A stretch of 18,914 nt of DNA from Alysiella sp. (GTDB taxonomy: Bacteria > Pseudomonadota > Gammaproteobacteria > Burkholderiales > Neisseriaceae): the NCBI RefSeq assembly GCF_030525755.1, contig NZ_JAUNEC010000035.1, positions 1-18,914 on the forward strand, in the 5' to 3' direction. This document shows positions 12,724 to 18,789 of this stretch, piece by piece (the first letter of the stretch is position 1; every line of letters begins with the position of its first letter). The notes under the pieces are model-generated. The model made no database searches, was not told where the DNA came from, and saw only the letters and a list, made by a program, of their open reading frames with translations. The translations under genes and the position numbers were made by a program.

Positions 12724-13446
12724 ATGCCACGTTTTTATCTTCCCCCCCCCCTTATTGAAAACAGCACTTTGATGCTGCCTGAAAACATTGTTCGCCATAT
12801 TCAAGTTTTGCGTTTAAAAACAGGCGATAATCTCACTTTATTTAATAGCGACGGCTGCGAATATCCCGCACAATTAAGCGAATTAGGCAAGCGTCATGCC
12901 GCTTGTTTGGTTGGACAAAAACACCTTATCAATCGGGAAAGCCCATTAAAAATCCACTTAATCCAGGCCATTTCCAGCGGCGAACGCATGGATTTCACTC
13001 TACAAAAAAGCGTGGAATTGGGTGTATCGTCCATTTTTCCGATTATCAGCGAACGTTGTGTGGTACGCTTAACGGGCGAGCGTGCTGAAAGAAAGGTGCA
13101 ACGTTGGCAAGAAATTGTGATAGCCGCTTGCGAGCAAAGTGGACGAAACACCGTACCACAGGTTTTACCCATTATGGATTTTTCAGGCTGCCTGAAAATG
13201 CTACCTGAATCAGATTTGAAATTGCTGATGAGTTTAAACCACGCACACAGTTTGCGTGATTTCAGCTTGCCACAAAGTGTACAACTGATGATAGGACCAG
13301 AAGGTGGCTGGACTGCCGCCGAAGAAAACGCGGCTCGGGCAGCAGGTTTTCAAGCCATTACTTTGGGGCAACGCGTTTTGCGTACCGAAACCACATCTTT
13401 GGCTGCTATTGCCGCCATGCAAACTTTATGGGGAGATTTTGTTTAG
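12724..13446 (+). CDS. rsmE: 16S rRNA (uracil-1498-N3)-methyltransferase RsmE
   Basis: SPOUT-family enzyme that methylates U1498 of 16S rRNA using SAM. The ATG at 12724 gives the usual MPRFYLP start and 240 residues. The PUA-like N-terminal part includes HIQVLRLKTGD; the trefoil-knot SAM site is seen in MIGPEGGWTAAE (GPEGG at 191-195) and LGQRVLRTETTSLAA (from 214). QKSVELGV and AACEQSGR are also typical. A run of ten Cs (12742-12751) encodes three prolines right after the start; gain or loss of one C ends translation within about 18 codons, so expression could be phase variable. An in-frame upstream ATG at 12619 overlaps the divergent phosphatase gene and is rejected. A strong terminator follows. 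Confidence 0.96.
   Translation: MPRFYLPPPLIENSTLMLPENIVRHIQVLRLKTGDNLTLFNSDGCEYPAQLSELGKRHAACLVGQKHLINRESPLKIHLIQAISSGERMDFTLQKSVELGVSSIFPIISERCVVRLTGERAERKVQRWQEIVIAACEQSGRNTVPQVLPIMDFSGCLKMLPESDLKLLMSLNHAHSLRDFSLPQSVQLMIGPEGGWTAAEENAARAAGFQAITLGQRVLRTETTSLAAIAAMQTLWGDFV
12742..12751 (+). repeat. C10 homopolymer tract at codons 7-10 of rsmE
   Basis: Ten consecutive Cs between CTT and TTATTG. The frame is open with ten; C11 gives CCT TAT TGA and C9 gives a TGA six codons after the tract. Such tracts are well-known slippage sites in neisserial phase-variable genes. Confidence 0.9.
13185..13196 (+). repeat. DNA uptake sequence within rsmE
   Basis: Exact AGGCTGCCTGAA in the palindrome TTTCAGGCTGCCTGAAA, encoding FSGCLK. 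A degenerate copy is near 12773. Confidence 0.85.
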
Positions 13447-13496
13447 CTTGAAACCCTTGTCAAACACATTTTGACCTACCCCTCCCCTGCTCCACA

Positions 13497-13542
13497 AAAA
13501 CCCGTATTCATCATCAGCAACAAAATGATGAATACGGGTTTT
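13497..13542. terminator. bidirectional intrinsic terminator between rsmE and acpS
   Basis: An 18-bp perfect stem: AAAACCCGTATTCATCAT (13497-13514) with ATGATGAATACGGGTTTT (13525-13542), loop of ten bases. Ts on the 3' arm of each strand suit termination of both convergent genes. The arms resemble the ends of the 9837-10106 element. Confidence 0.85.
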
Positions 13543-13549
13543 AAAATGT

Positions 13550-13561
13550 TTCAGGCAGCCT
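13550..13561 (-). repeat. DNA uptake sequence overlapping the acpS stop codon
   Basis: Exact minus-strand AGGCTGCCTGAA; its TGA is the acpS stop codon. Confidence 0.85.
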
Positions 13562-13931
13562 CTGCAATCGCAAATGCCAAAACGCAATCTTTTTCATCGC
13601 TTAAACTCAAATGCACGCTGTGAATGCCGCATTCTGACAAAAAAAACCGCAATTCAGGTGCACAAACAAATTCAGGTTTACCCAATTCATTGTGTGCAAC
13701 AGCAATATGACGCAAGCTAACAGGTTCGCGTATCCCTGTGCCAACGGCTTTTGAAAAGGCTTCTTTGGCAGCAAAGCGTTTAGCAAGAAAACGAATTTTG
13801 TCTTGGCTGCCTGAAAATATGACCCACTCATCTTCATGAAGAATGCGGCGCGGTAAAGCATCGCCATAACGTTCATACAAATAGGCAATGCGTTTGATAT
13901 CCAAAATATCTGTACCAATGCCGTATATCAC
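13551..13931 (-). CDS. acpS: holo-[acyl-carrier-protein] synthase
   Basis: AcpS moves 4'-phosphopantetheine from CoA to apo-ACP, enabling fatty-acid synthesis. The 126-residue size is typical. MIYGIGTDILDIKRI holds the Mg2+ ligand D8, and RFLAKRFAAKEAFSKAVGTGI holds E57, matching the family's D/E pair and the KEA signature. The start codon overlaps the pdxJ stop by four bases (ATGA), the well-known pdxJ-acpS arrangement, so it is translated from the pdxJ transcript. Its last residues are encoded by an uptake sequence, and a strong hairpin follows. Confidence 0.97.
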   Translation of the reverse strand: MIYGIGTDILDIKRIAYLYERYGDALPRRILHEDEWVIFSGSQDKIRFLAKRFAAKEAFSKAVGTGIREPVSLRHIAVAHNELGKPEFVCAPELRFFLSECGIHSVHLSLSDEKDCVLAFAIAEAA

Positions 13932-14656
13932 ATTGCACTCCGCGCCCGATAAATGGCTTCTTTCATCTGTTTGATGGCTTCAGGCAGCCCCAAAAAAACG
14001 GCTTGTGCAATAATGGCATGACCAATATTCAATTCCACAATTTGCGGAATTTGCGCGATGGGCGCAACATTGTGTATTGTCAAACCATGCCCTGCATTCA
14101 CCGTCATATCCAAGTTAGCAGCAAATTCAGCAGCAGCACGAATGCGCCTTAATTCATGCTCACGCTGTTGCGTGTTTTGGGCATCGGCATACGCTCCTGT
14201 ATGCAGTTCAATCACACGCGCCCCTGCATCATATGCTGCCTGAATTTGCAGGCAATCGGGTGCAATGAAAATGGAAACCCGAATACCTACCTGATGCAAT
14301 TGTTTGATGTAATGTGCCACTTTATCAAAATGTCTCAAAACATCCAAACCACCCTCAGTGGTTACTTCTTCTCGACGCTCTGGCACAATACACACATCTT
14401 CGGGCAAAACATTTAAAGCATTTGCCAGCATTTCTTCGGTCATCGCCATTTCCAAATTCAAACGCGTTCTGATGGCTTTCTTGATGACAAAAACATCTGC
14501 ATCTTTAATGTGGCGACGGTCTTCACGCAAATGCAAAGTAATCAAATCCGCACCATGCGTTTCCGAAATCAACGCCGCTTCAAGTGGACTGGGATAAGTG
14601 GTACCTCGTGCATTACGCAAAGTAGCAACATGGTCAATATTGATGCCCAATAACAT
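13928..14656 (-). CDS. pdxJ: pyridoxine 5'-phosphate synthase
   Basis: PdxJ condenses 1-deoxyxylulose 5-phosphate with 3-amino-2-oxopropyl phosphate in vitamin B6 synthesis. A TIM barrel of 242 residues with the conserved start LLGINIDHVATLRNARGT, the loop ITLHLREDRRHI, CIVPERREEVTTEGG with the catalytic glutamate region, and the C-terminal VNAGHGLTIHNV and ELNIGHAIIAQAVFLGL phosphate-binding parts. AAAGGAAAA precedes the ATG. It overlaps acpS and is probably driven by the TTGACC/CATAAA promoter at 14725-14753. Degenerate uptake sequences lie near 13978 and 14235. Confidence 0.97.
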   Translation of the reverse strand: MLLGINIDHVATLRNARGTTYPSPLEAALISETHGADLITLHLREDRRHIKDADVFVIKKAIRTRLNLEMAMTEEMLANALNVLPEDVCIVPERREEVTTEGGLDVLRHFDKVAHYIKQLHQVGIRVSIFIAPDCLQIQAAYDAGARVIELHTGAYADAQNTQQREHELRRIRAAAEFAANLDMTVNAGHGLTIHNVAPIAQIPQIVELNIGHAIIAQAVFLGLPEAIKQMKEAIYRARSAM

Positions 14657-14724
14657 GGTTTTTCCTTTAATTTATTGTAAAACGCGTATCCAGTTTAACA
14701 GTTTTTAGCATTTTGCCGTGATTT

Positions 14725-14753
14725 TTTATGATTTAGCCCAGCAAACAGGTCAA
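14725..14753 (-). promoter_or_regulatory. putative sigma-70 promoter for pdxJ-acpS
   Basis: On the minus strand: TTGACC (14753-14748), 17-base spacer, CATAAA (14730-14725); start near 14718, about 60 bases before the pdxJ ATG. The FNR-type box lies just upstream of this -35. Confidence 0.5.
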
Positions 14754-14756
14754 TCA

Positions 14757-14770
14757 TTGATTTAAATCAA
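14757..14770. promoter_or_regulatory. FNR-type operator, perfect consensus
   Basis: TTGATTTAAATCAA is an exact match to the FNR consensus TTGAT-N4-ATCAA and a perfect palindrome. Its centre (14763.5) is about 41.5 bases upstream of the start predicted from the CATAAT -10 at 14793-14798, the standard class II activator position. Confidence 0.75.
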
Positions 14771-14792
14771 AACACCCCAAACGTTCATAAAC

Positions 14793-14798
14793 CATAAT
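14793..14798 (+). promoter_or_regulatory. putative -10 of the FNR-dependent promoter
   Basis: CATAAT, one mismatch from TATAAT, placed correctly relative to the FNR box; no good -35 is present, as expected for an activator-dependent promoter. Predicted start near 14805. Confidence 0.6.
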
Positions 14799-14835
14799 TC
14801 GCCCCAACAAAAACAAGCGTAAAAGGACACAAACC

Positions 14836-14985
14836 ATGGAACTTTTCCTTGAACTGTTTAAATCCCCAATCGGGATATTGTCATTGTTTACCATCTGTTT
14901 CATTATTGGTATGGCTACTTTCTTATTTTTCTGGGTTAAAAAACAAGCTGACAAAGATGAAGAAGCTCAAAAATATTCAAAGTAA
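14836..14985 (+). CDS. DUF3149-like small membrane protein (49 aa)
   Basis: A 49-residue protein: N-terminal amphipathic LFLELFKSPIGIL, one membrane span (about residues 13-34, ending FFWV) and a charged tail KKQADKDEEAQKYSK. The layout matches what I recall of the DUF3149 family (ELF-SP-G-LSL, single span, K/E-rich tail) found in beta-proteobacteria; its function is unknown. AAAAGGACAC precedes the ATG. The gene is a single-gene unit: an FNR-type operator and -10 upstream, a strong terminator 55 bases downstream. This points to induction when oxygen is limited, perhaps in respiration or membrane remodelling, which is inference from the operator only. Confidence 0.78.
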   Translation: MELFLELFKSPIGILSLFTICFIIGMATFLFFWVKKQADKDEEAQKYSK

Positions 14986-15039
14986 TGCAATAATTTTTGA
15001 TTTCCTGTTTAACATTTTCCTCTTGATGTGTGTGTTTTG

Positions 15040-15069
15040 GGTGTGGATAAAAATCCACACCATTTTTTT
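15040..15069 (+). terminator. rho-independent terminator of the DUF3149 gene
   Basis: GGTGTGGAT (15040-15048), loop AAAA, ATCCACACC (15053-15061), then A and seven Ts. Confidence 0.9.
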
Positions 15070-15106
15070 GCACCTTATATTTTTCAGGCAGCCATGAATA
15101 CTTATG

Positions 15107-15210
15107 GTCGTATGAAGTAAAAATGCAATACAAAGCAAGCATATCCGCCCTGTACAAATTTTATAGTATATAAGAGCATGGGCAATGCCGTAGCGCTTTT
15201 TCAATTCTGC
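15107..15210 (+). repeat. dispersed repeat, copy C
   Basis: Aligns in order with copies A and B: GTCGTATGAAGTAAAAATG, CAATACAAAGCAA, CCGCCCTGTAC, GCATGGGCAATGCC, GTAGCGCTTTTTCAA. It fills most of the gap between the terminator at 15040-15069 and hisB, so the hisB promoter may lie in or just after it. Confidence 0.65.
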
Positions 15211-15280
15211 AACTATACTTGTCCCAGGCAGTAGGTTTCGGTAAACTGCCACTTCTCTTCCATCACATAACGACAACATC

Positions 15281-15874
15281 ATGCGTACCGCAACCATTAC
15301 CCGCAACACCAGCGAAACCCAAATCACCATTTCCATCAATTTAGACGGCACAGGCAAAGCCCACTTTGACACAGGCGTGCCATTTTTAGAACACATGCTA
15401 GACCAAATCGCCCGACACGGCTTGATTGATTTAGACATTGTTTGCAAAGGCGATTTGCACATAGACGACCACCACACCGTAGAAGACATCGGCATTACCT
15501 TGGGACAAGCCCTCAAACAAGCCTTGGGCGACAAAATGGGCATACACCGCTACGGACACGCCTATGTGCCACTTGACGAATCATTAAGCCGCGTGGTTTT
15601 GGATTTGTCGGGGCGAGCAGGTTTGGAATACCACGTTGAATACACACGCGCCCTGATTGGGCGATTTGATGTGGATTTGTTCAGCGAATTTTTTCACGGC
15701 TTGGTCAATCACGCGATGATGACACTTCACATTGACAACATTCGTGGCAAAAATGCCCATCATCAAGCCGAAACCATTTTCAAAGCATTTGGACGCGCTT
15801 TGCGTATGGCAGTTGAACACGATGAGCGCATGGCAGGCAAAATGCCGTCCACTAAAGGCACGCTAACCGCATAA
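15281..15874 (+). CDS. hisB: imidazoleglycerol-phosphate dehydratase
   Basis: HisB dehydrates imidazole glycerol phosphate in histidine synthesis. The protein is the 197-residue monofunctional form, without the histidinol-phosphatase domain of enteric HisB. The two metal-binding repeats are clear: HMLDQIARHGLIDLDI with GDLHIDDHHTVEDIGI, and HGLVNHAMMTLHID with KNAHHQAETIFKAFGRAL. No other his gene is in the window. A dispersed repeat lies just upstream, and an uptake-sequence hairpin just downstream. The ATG at 15281 gives the standard start (RTATITRNTSETQI). Confidence 0.97.
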   Translation: MRTATITRNTSETQITISINLDGTGKAHFDTGVPFLEHMLDQIARHGLIDLDIVCKGDLHIDDHHTVEDIGITLGQALKQALGDKMGIHRYGHAYVPLDESLSRVVLDLSGRAGLEYHVEYTRALIGRFDVDLFSEFFHGLVNHAMMTLHIDNIRGKNAHHQAETIFKAFGRALRMAVEHDERMAGKMPSTKGTLTA

Positions 15875-15879
15875 AATCT

Positions 15880-15916
15880 TTTCAGGCAGCCTCAAAATGA
15901 TTAAGGCTGCCTGAAA
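15880..15916. repeat. inverted pair of exact uptake sequences after hisB
   Basis: TTTCAGGCAGCCT (15880-15892) pairs with AGGCTGCCTGAAA (15904-15916) over 13 bases with an 11-base loop. Confidence 0.8.
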
Positions 15917-15923
15917 CCGCATT

Positions 15924-15929
15924 TATAAT
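15924..15929 (+). promoter_or_regulatory. putative -10 box for rlmB
   Basis: Perfect TATAAT 27 bases before the rlmB ATG; the matching -35 would fall on TTAAGG at the edge of the uptake hairpin and is poor. Confidence 0.4.
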
Positions 15930-15955
15930 ACAATATTTATTTCAAAATCAAAAAT

Positions 15956-16702
15956 ATGTCCAACCAAAGATTGATTTACGGCTTTCACGCCATCAATGCC
16001 CGTTTGTGGCAAAACGCAAAATCCATTACCGAACTGTATATTTTGGAAAACAAAACCGATGCACGTACCCGCGAAGTGTTACAAAAAGCCGCCGATGAAA
16101 ATGTGCGTGTGCATTTTGCCGATGCCGACCGCTTGAATGCAATCGCAAAAGGGGGACGACATCAAGGCGTGGTTGGCTTTATTGATGCTTCTAAAAACCA
16201 CGTTCATTTGGAAGATGTGCTGGAAAATCTGCAAGAACCGCCGTTTTTACTGGTGTTGGACGGCATCACCGACCCCCACAATTTAGGTGCATGTTTGCGG
16301 ACAGCAGACGCGATGGGCGTTCACGCAGTCATCGCACCCAAAGACAAAAGCGCGGGCTTGAACGCGACCGTAAGCAAAGTGGCGTGTGGCGCGGCAGAAA
16401 CCGTGCCATACATCATGGTTACGAATTTGGCGCGGACTTTGCGCGAATTGAAAGAATACGGCATTTGGGTGGTCGGCACAGACATGGGCGGCAAATCGGA
16501 TTTATTCCACTACAACATTCCGCAAGCGGTAGCGTGGGTGATGGGCAACGAGGGCGAGGGCATGAGACGGCTCACGCGCGAGCATTGCGATGAGCTGGTG
16601 TCCATTCCGATGTTTGGCACAGTGGAGAGTATGAATATTTCGGTGTCAGCGGGCATGGTTTTGGCGGAAACACGCCGTCAACGTGAGTTACATACAAGCT
16701 AA
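15956..16702 (+). CDS. rlmB: 23S rRNA (guanosine-2251-2'-O)-methyltransferase RlmB
   Basis: SPOUT/SpoU-family enzyme methylating G2251 in the ribosomal P-loop. The 248-residue protein has an N-terminal substrate-binding domain (RLIYGFHAINARL) and the three SpoU motifs: motif 1 DGITDPHNLGACLRTADAMG, motif 2 AWVMGNEGEGM and motif 3 SIPMFGTVESMNISVSAGM, which make the SAM-binding knot. It is the second rRNA methyltransferase in the window after rsmE. It is preceded by an uptake hairpin and a TATAAT box and followed by another uptake hairpin. The 3' half shows higher G/C than the 5' half by eye. Confidence 0.95.
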   Translation: MSNQRLIYGFHAINARLWQNAKSITELYILENKTDARTREVLQKAADENVRVHFADADRLNAIAKGGRHQGVVGFIDASKNHVHLEDVLENLQEPPFLLVLDGITDPHNLGACLRTADAMGVHAVIAPKDKSAGLNATVSKVACGAAETVPYIMVTNLARTLRELKEYGIWVVGTDMGGKSDLFHYNIPQAVAWVMGNEGEGMRRLTREHCDELVSIPMFGTVESMNISVSAGMVLAETRRQRELHTS

Positions 16703-16712
16703 ACACAAGCAT

Positions 16713-16738
16713 GGCTGCCTGAAATTTTCAGGCAGCCT
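16713..16738. repeat. uptake-sequence hairpin after rlmB
   Basis: GGCTGCCTGAAA (16713-16724) next to TTTTCAGGCAGCC (16725-16737), a near-perfect palindrome; the right half contains the exact minus-strand uptake sequence 16727-16738. Confidence 0.75.
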
Positions 16739-16798
16739 ACGCCCATTGACATCAATCCAAGCCGCCTGAAACACAACAAACTAATCAAAAACACAATC

Positions 16799-17428
16799 AT
16801 GAATTTTCAAGACAAACTCAAAGCCTTACACCAACAAGCCAAACGCCAAGCCGAAGCACAACGAACAGCTCAAATAATCGCAGAAAAACACAAACAAGCA
16901 ACAGCAGAAGTGGACTTTGCTACTTTAATGAAAGACGTTATTCCCTTAAAACCCCATAACCATTACATTGCCCCACCCGATAAAAGCCCTATTAAACCGC
17001 GCGACAAAAGCCAAGACCCAGTCAATGAACAAACTGATTTTTTCTACATTGGCGAAGGTAATAGCATCATGACAATTCCTGCCACATTCAGCAAAAATGG
17101 ACAGGGTAGTAACGACATCAAACGTTTGCAAGCAGGTTATTGGGAAGTGGTTGCCGATGTAGATTTACACGGCTACACTCAAGAACAAGCACAGACCGTT
17201 TTAAACGAATTCATTGAATTTGTACAACAACGCGGTGTGTGTGGCGAAATCATACACGGAAGCGGTTTAGGTTCAAACGGTTACATACCCGTTTTAAAAT
17301 CACTGGTACGCCGTTGGCTCATGCAACACCCCGAAGTCTTGGCCTACTGCGAACCACACAAAGGCAACGATGGCGCAGTTCGCATTTTGCTCAAACGTCG
17401 CCGAAAACACGATATTTGGGCAGAATAA
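16799..17428 (+). CDS. Smr-domain protein
   Basis: A 209-residue protein. The N-terminal third is a lysine- and glutamine-rich helix (residues 5-36), likely coiled, followed by a proline-rich linker. The C-terminal Smr (small MutS-related) domain has DLHGYT (122-127), the helix EQAQTVLNEFIEFVQQ, the catalytic-type IHGSGLGS (152-159) and the closing strand GAVRILLKR. Smr domains bind nucleic acids and some nick DNA or cleave RNA; this stand-alone form resembles the YdaL/SmrA class, for which a precise role is not fixed. It appears monocistronic, downstream of rlmB. Confidence 0.9.
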   Translation: MNFQDKLKALHQQAKRQAEAQRTAQIIAEKHKQATAEVDFATLMKDVIPLKPHNHYIAPPDKSPIKPRDKSQDPVNEQTDFFYIGEGNSIMTIPATFSKNGQGSNDIKRLQAGYWEVVADVDLHGYTQEQAQTVLNEFIEFVQQRGVCGEIIHGSGLGSNGYIPVLKSLVRRWLMQHPEVLAYCEPHKGNDGAVRILLKRRRKHDIWAE

Positions 17429-17549
17429 AACCACTCAAATTTTCAGGCAGCCACTTAACTCCCCAAAATTAAATAGTGCCATTATTCTAAAATAATGAAA
17501 AACTTATCTCAAACAATTCATTCAAATACACACAATCATCAATTTTTAC

Positions 17550-17589
17550 AATATCACAAAAATCGCATTTTTGCGTTTTTTGTGATATT
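17550..17589. repeat. long AT-rich hairpin in the gap before accB
   Basis: Left arm 17550-17567 and right arm 17572-17589 pair over 17 of 18 positions (one T-T mismatch), with a TTTT loop: AATATCACAAAAA...CGCA and its complement. It dominates the 300-base gap between the Smr gene and accB, which otherwise shows a partial uptake sequence near 17441, a degenerate one near 17663, and no gene. Confidence 0.7.
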
Positions 17590-17732
17590 TTGCTGGACTT
17601 TTACCGACAACTTCGCCAAAATCGCGTTTATTTTACCAAGCGAAATTTCCCCAAATTTGGGTTTTCAGACTGCCTGAAACCGCTTATTTTGACAATTTTC
17701 ATACGACTTTCAAATTTACAGGATTTTTTAAA

Positions 17733-18200
17733 ATGGATTTACGCAAACTCAAAAAACTGATTGATTTGGTTGAAGAATCAGGCATTGCTGAAATCGAAGT
17801 TACCGAAGGCGAAGAAAAAGTTCGCATCACACGTTCGGTAGCCGCGCCTGCGGTGCAAACCGTGTATGCGCCTGCGCCTGTTCAGGCTGCCGCGCCTGCA
17901 CCACAAGCTGCTGCCCCCGTTCAAGCGGCTGCGGCTGCACCAGCCGCCCCTGCTGCGCGTGATTTGTCGTCCGCACAAAAATCGCCCATGGTTGGCACAT
18001 TCTACCGTGCCCCCAGCCCCACCGCCGCCGCTTTTGTGGAAGTGGGTCAGACCGTAAAAGAAGGGCAGACTTTGTGCATTATTGAAGCCATGAAGTTGAT
18101 GAACGAGATTGAAGCGGAAAAATCGGGTGTCATCAAAGAAATTTTGGTGGAAAACGGTACGCCTGTGGAATTTGGCGAGCCTTTGTTTATCATTGAATAA
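17733..18200 (+). CDS. accB: biotin carboxyl carrier protein of acetyl-CoA carboxylase
   Basis: AccB carries biotin between the biotin carboxylase (AccC) and the transferase (AccAD) in the first step of fatty-acid synthesis. The 155-residue protein has an N-terminal dimerising segment (DLRKLKKLIDLVEESGIAEIEV), an Ala/Pro/Gln-rich flexible linker (about 36-76) and the C-terminal biotinyl domain. The biotinylated lysine is K121 in EAMKLMNEIE, and the family thumb region (SPMVGTFYRAPSP) is present. ACAGGA precedes the ATG. accC follows, but with an extra gene and a palindrome between them. Confidence 0.97.
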   Translation: MDLRKLKKLIDLVEESGIAEIEVTEGEEKVRITRSVAAPAVQTVYAPAPVQAAAPAPQAAAPVQAAAAAPAAPAARDLSSAQKSPMVGTFYRAPSPTAAAFVEVGQTVKEGQTLCIIEAMKLMNEIEAEKSGVIKEILVENGTPVEFGEPLFIIE

Positions 18201-18213
18201 AAGGCGCGTTCAG

Positions 18214-18642
18214 ATGGCAAAATGGTTGTTGGCTGCGTTTTTTTTGCTGGTTGGGCATACAGTCGCATCTGCAAAAGATTTATATAGCGTTATGGTGCAG
18301 GAAAAAAATAACCAAGTATTGTTTTCGCCCTGCACCGACCTCCAAACCGTTTGGTCAGGTAAATTTGACAAGGCTGATGACGAACGCACCATTCGTCAAT
18401 ACATGCAAAAATACCCATCTTTATCCGACCAACGTCCGCATGCCAATTTTTTTGCATGGGTTATTGCAGAACCGTTTTATCCCGAAGCTGAACCTGAGTT
18501 AAGTGCCGCCGCGGCAGCATATCCTATGACGCAAACCGAAATGCAGTTTGCCGTAAGTGAAATTCTTGAACTGCATGAAGGTTCATGCAATCCGCTTGAT
18601 ATGCTGAAAGATGCTTTTCCGCAGAATGCCACGCACAAGTAA
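18214..18642 (+). CDS. secreted protein of unknown function between accB and accC
   Basis: A 142-residue protein with a Sec signal peptide: basic MAKW, hydrophobic LLAAFFLLVG, and a likely cleavage after VASA (about residue 20). The mature part has a CTDLQTVWSG region, a YMQKYPSLSDQR segment, an acidic PEAEPELSAAAAAYP stretch and a C-terminal HEGSCNPLDMLKDAF helix. The two cysteines, one in each half, could form a disulfide. I do not recognise a family. It starts 13 bases after the accB stop, with AAAGGCG upstream, so it is probably co-transcribed with accB and accC. A periplasmic protein inside an operon for a cytoplasmic enzyme is unexpected. Confidence 0.75.
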   Translation: MAKWLLAAFFLLVGHTVASAKDLYSVMVQEKNNQVLFSPCTDLQTVWSGKFDKADDERTIRQYMQKYPSLSDQRPHANFFAWVIAEPFYPEAEPELSAAAAAYPMTQTEMQFAVSEILELHEGSCNPLDMLKDAFPQNATHK

Positions 18643-18678
18643 CCTATGGTTATACATATCTGATATTTTTACGATTTC

Positions 18679-18690
18679 AGGCTGCCTGAA
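18679..18690 (+). repeat. DNA uptake sequence before accC
   Basis: Exact AGGCTGCCTGAA, immediately followed by the GTAGGGTGGGT palindrome. Confidence 0.85.
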
Positions 18691-18693
18691 TAT

Positions 18694-18765
18694 GTAGGGT
18701 GGGTCTTGACCCACCAATTCCATTAACAAAATTGAAAATAATGGTGGGTTTAAAACCCACCCTAC
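18694..18765. repeat. 72-bp palindrome with GTAGGGTGGGT / ACCCACCCTAC ends
   Basis: The outer arms GTAGGGTGGGT (18694-18704) and ACCCACCCTAC (18755-18765) are exact complements. Each end also folds on itself: GGTGGGTC/GACCCACC (18698-18715) and GGTGGGTT/AACCCACC (18743-18761). It resembles dispersed GTAGGGTGGG palindromes known from many proteobacterial genomes. It lies in the accB-accC operon, 25 bases before the accC start. Confidence 0.75.
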
Positions 18766-18789
18766 GCATTTCCACAAAAGGAAATCAAT

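Noticed and set aside
17495..17677. 60-residue plus-strand frame before accB
   Set aside because: It spans the long hairpin, has no ribosome-binding site and no recognisable protein features.
17689..17694. TTGACA as -35 of an accB promoter
   Set aside because: The -35 is perfect but no acceptable -10 occurs 15-19 bases downstream.
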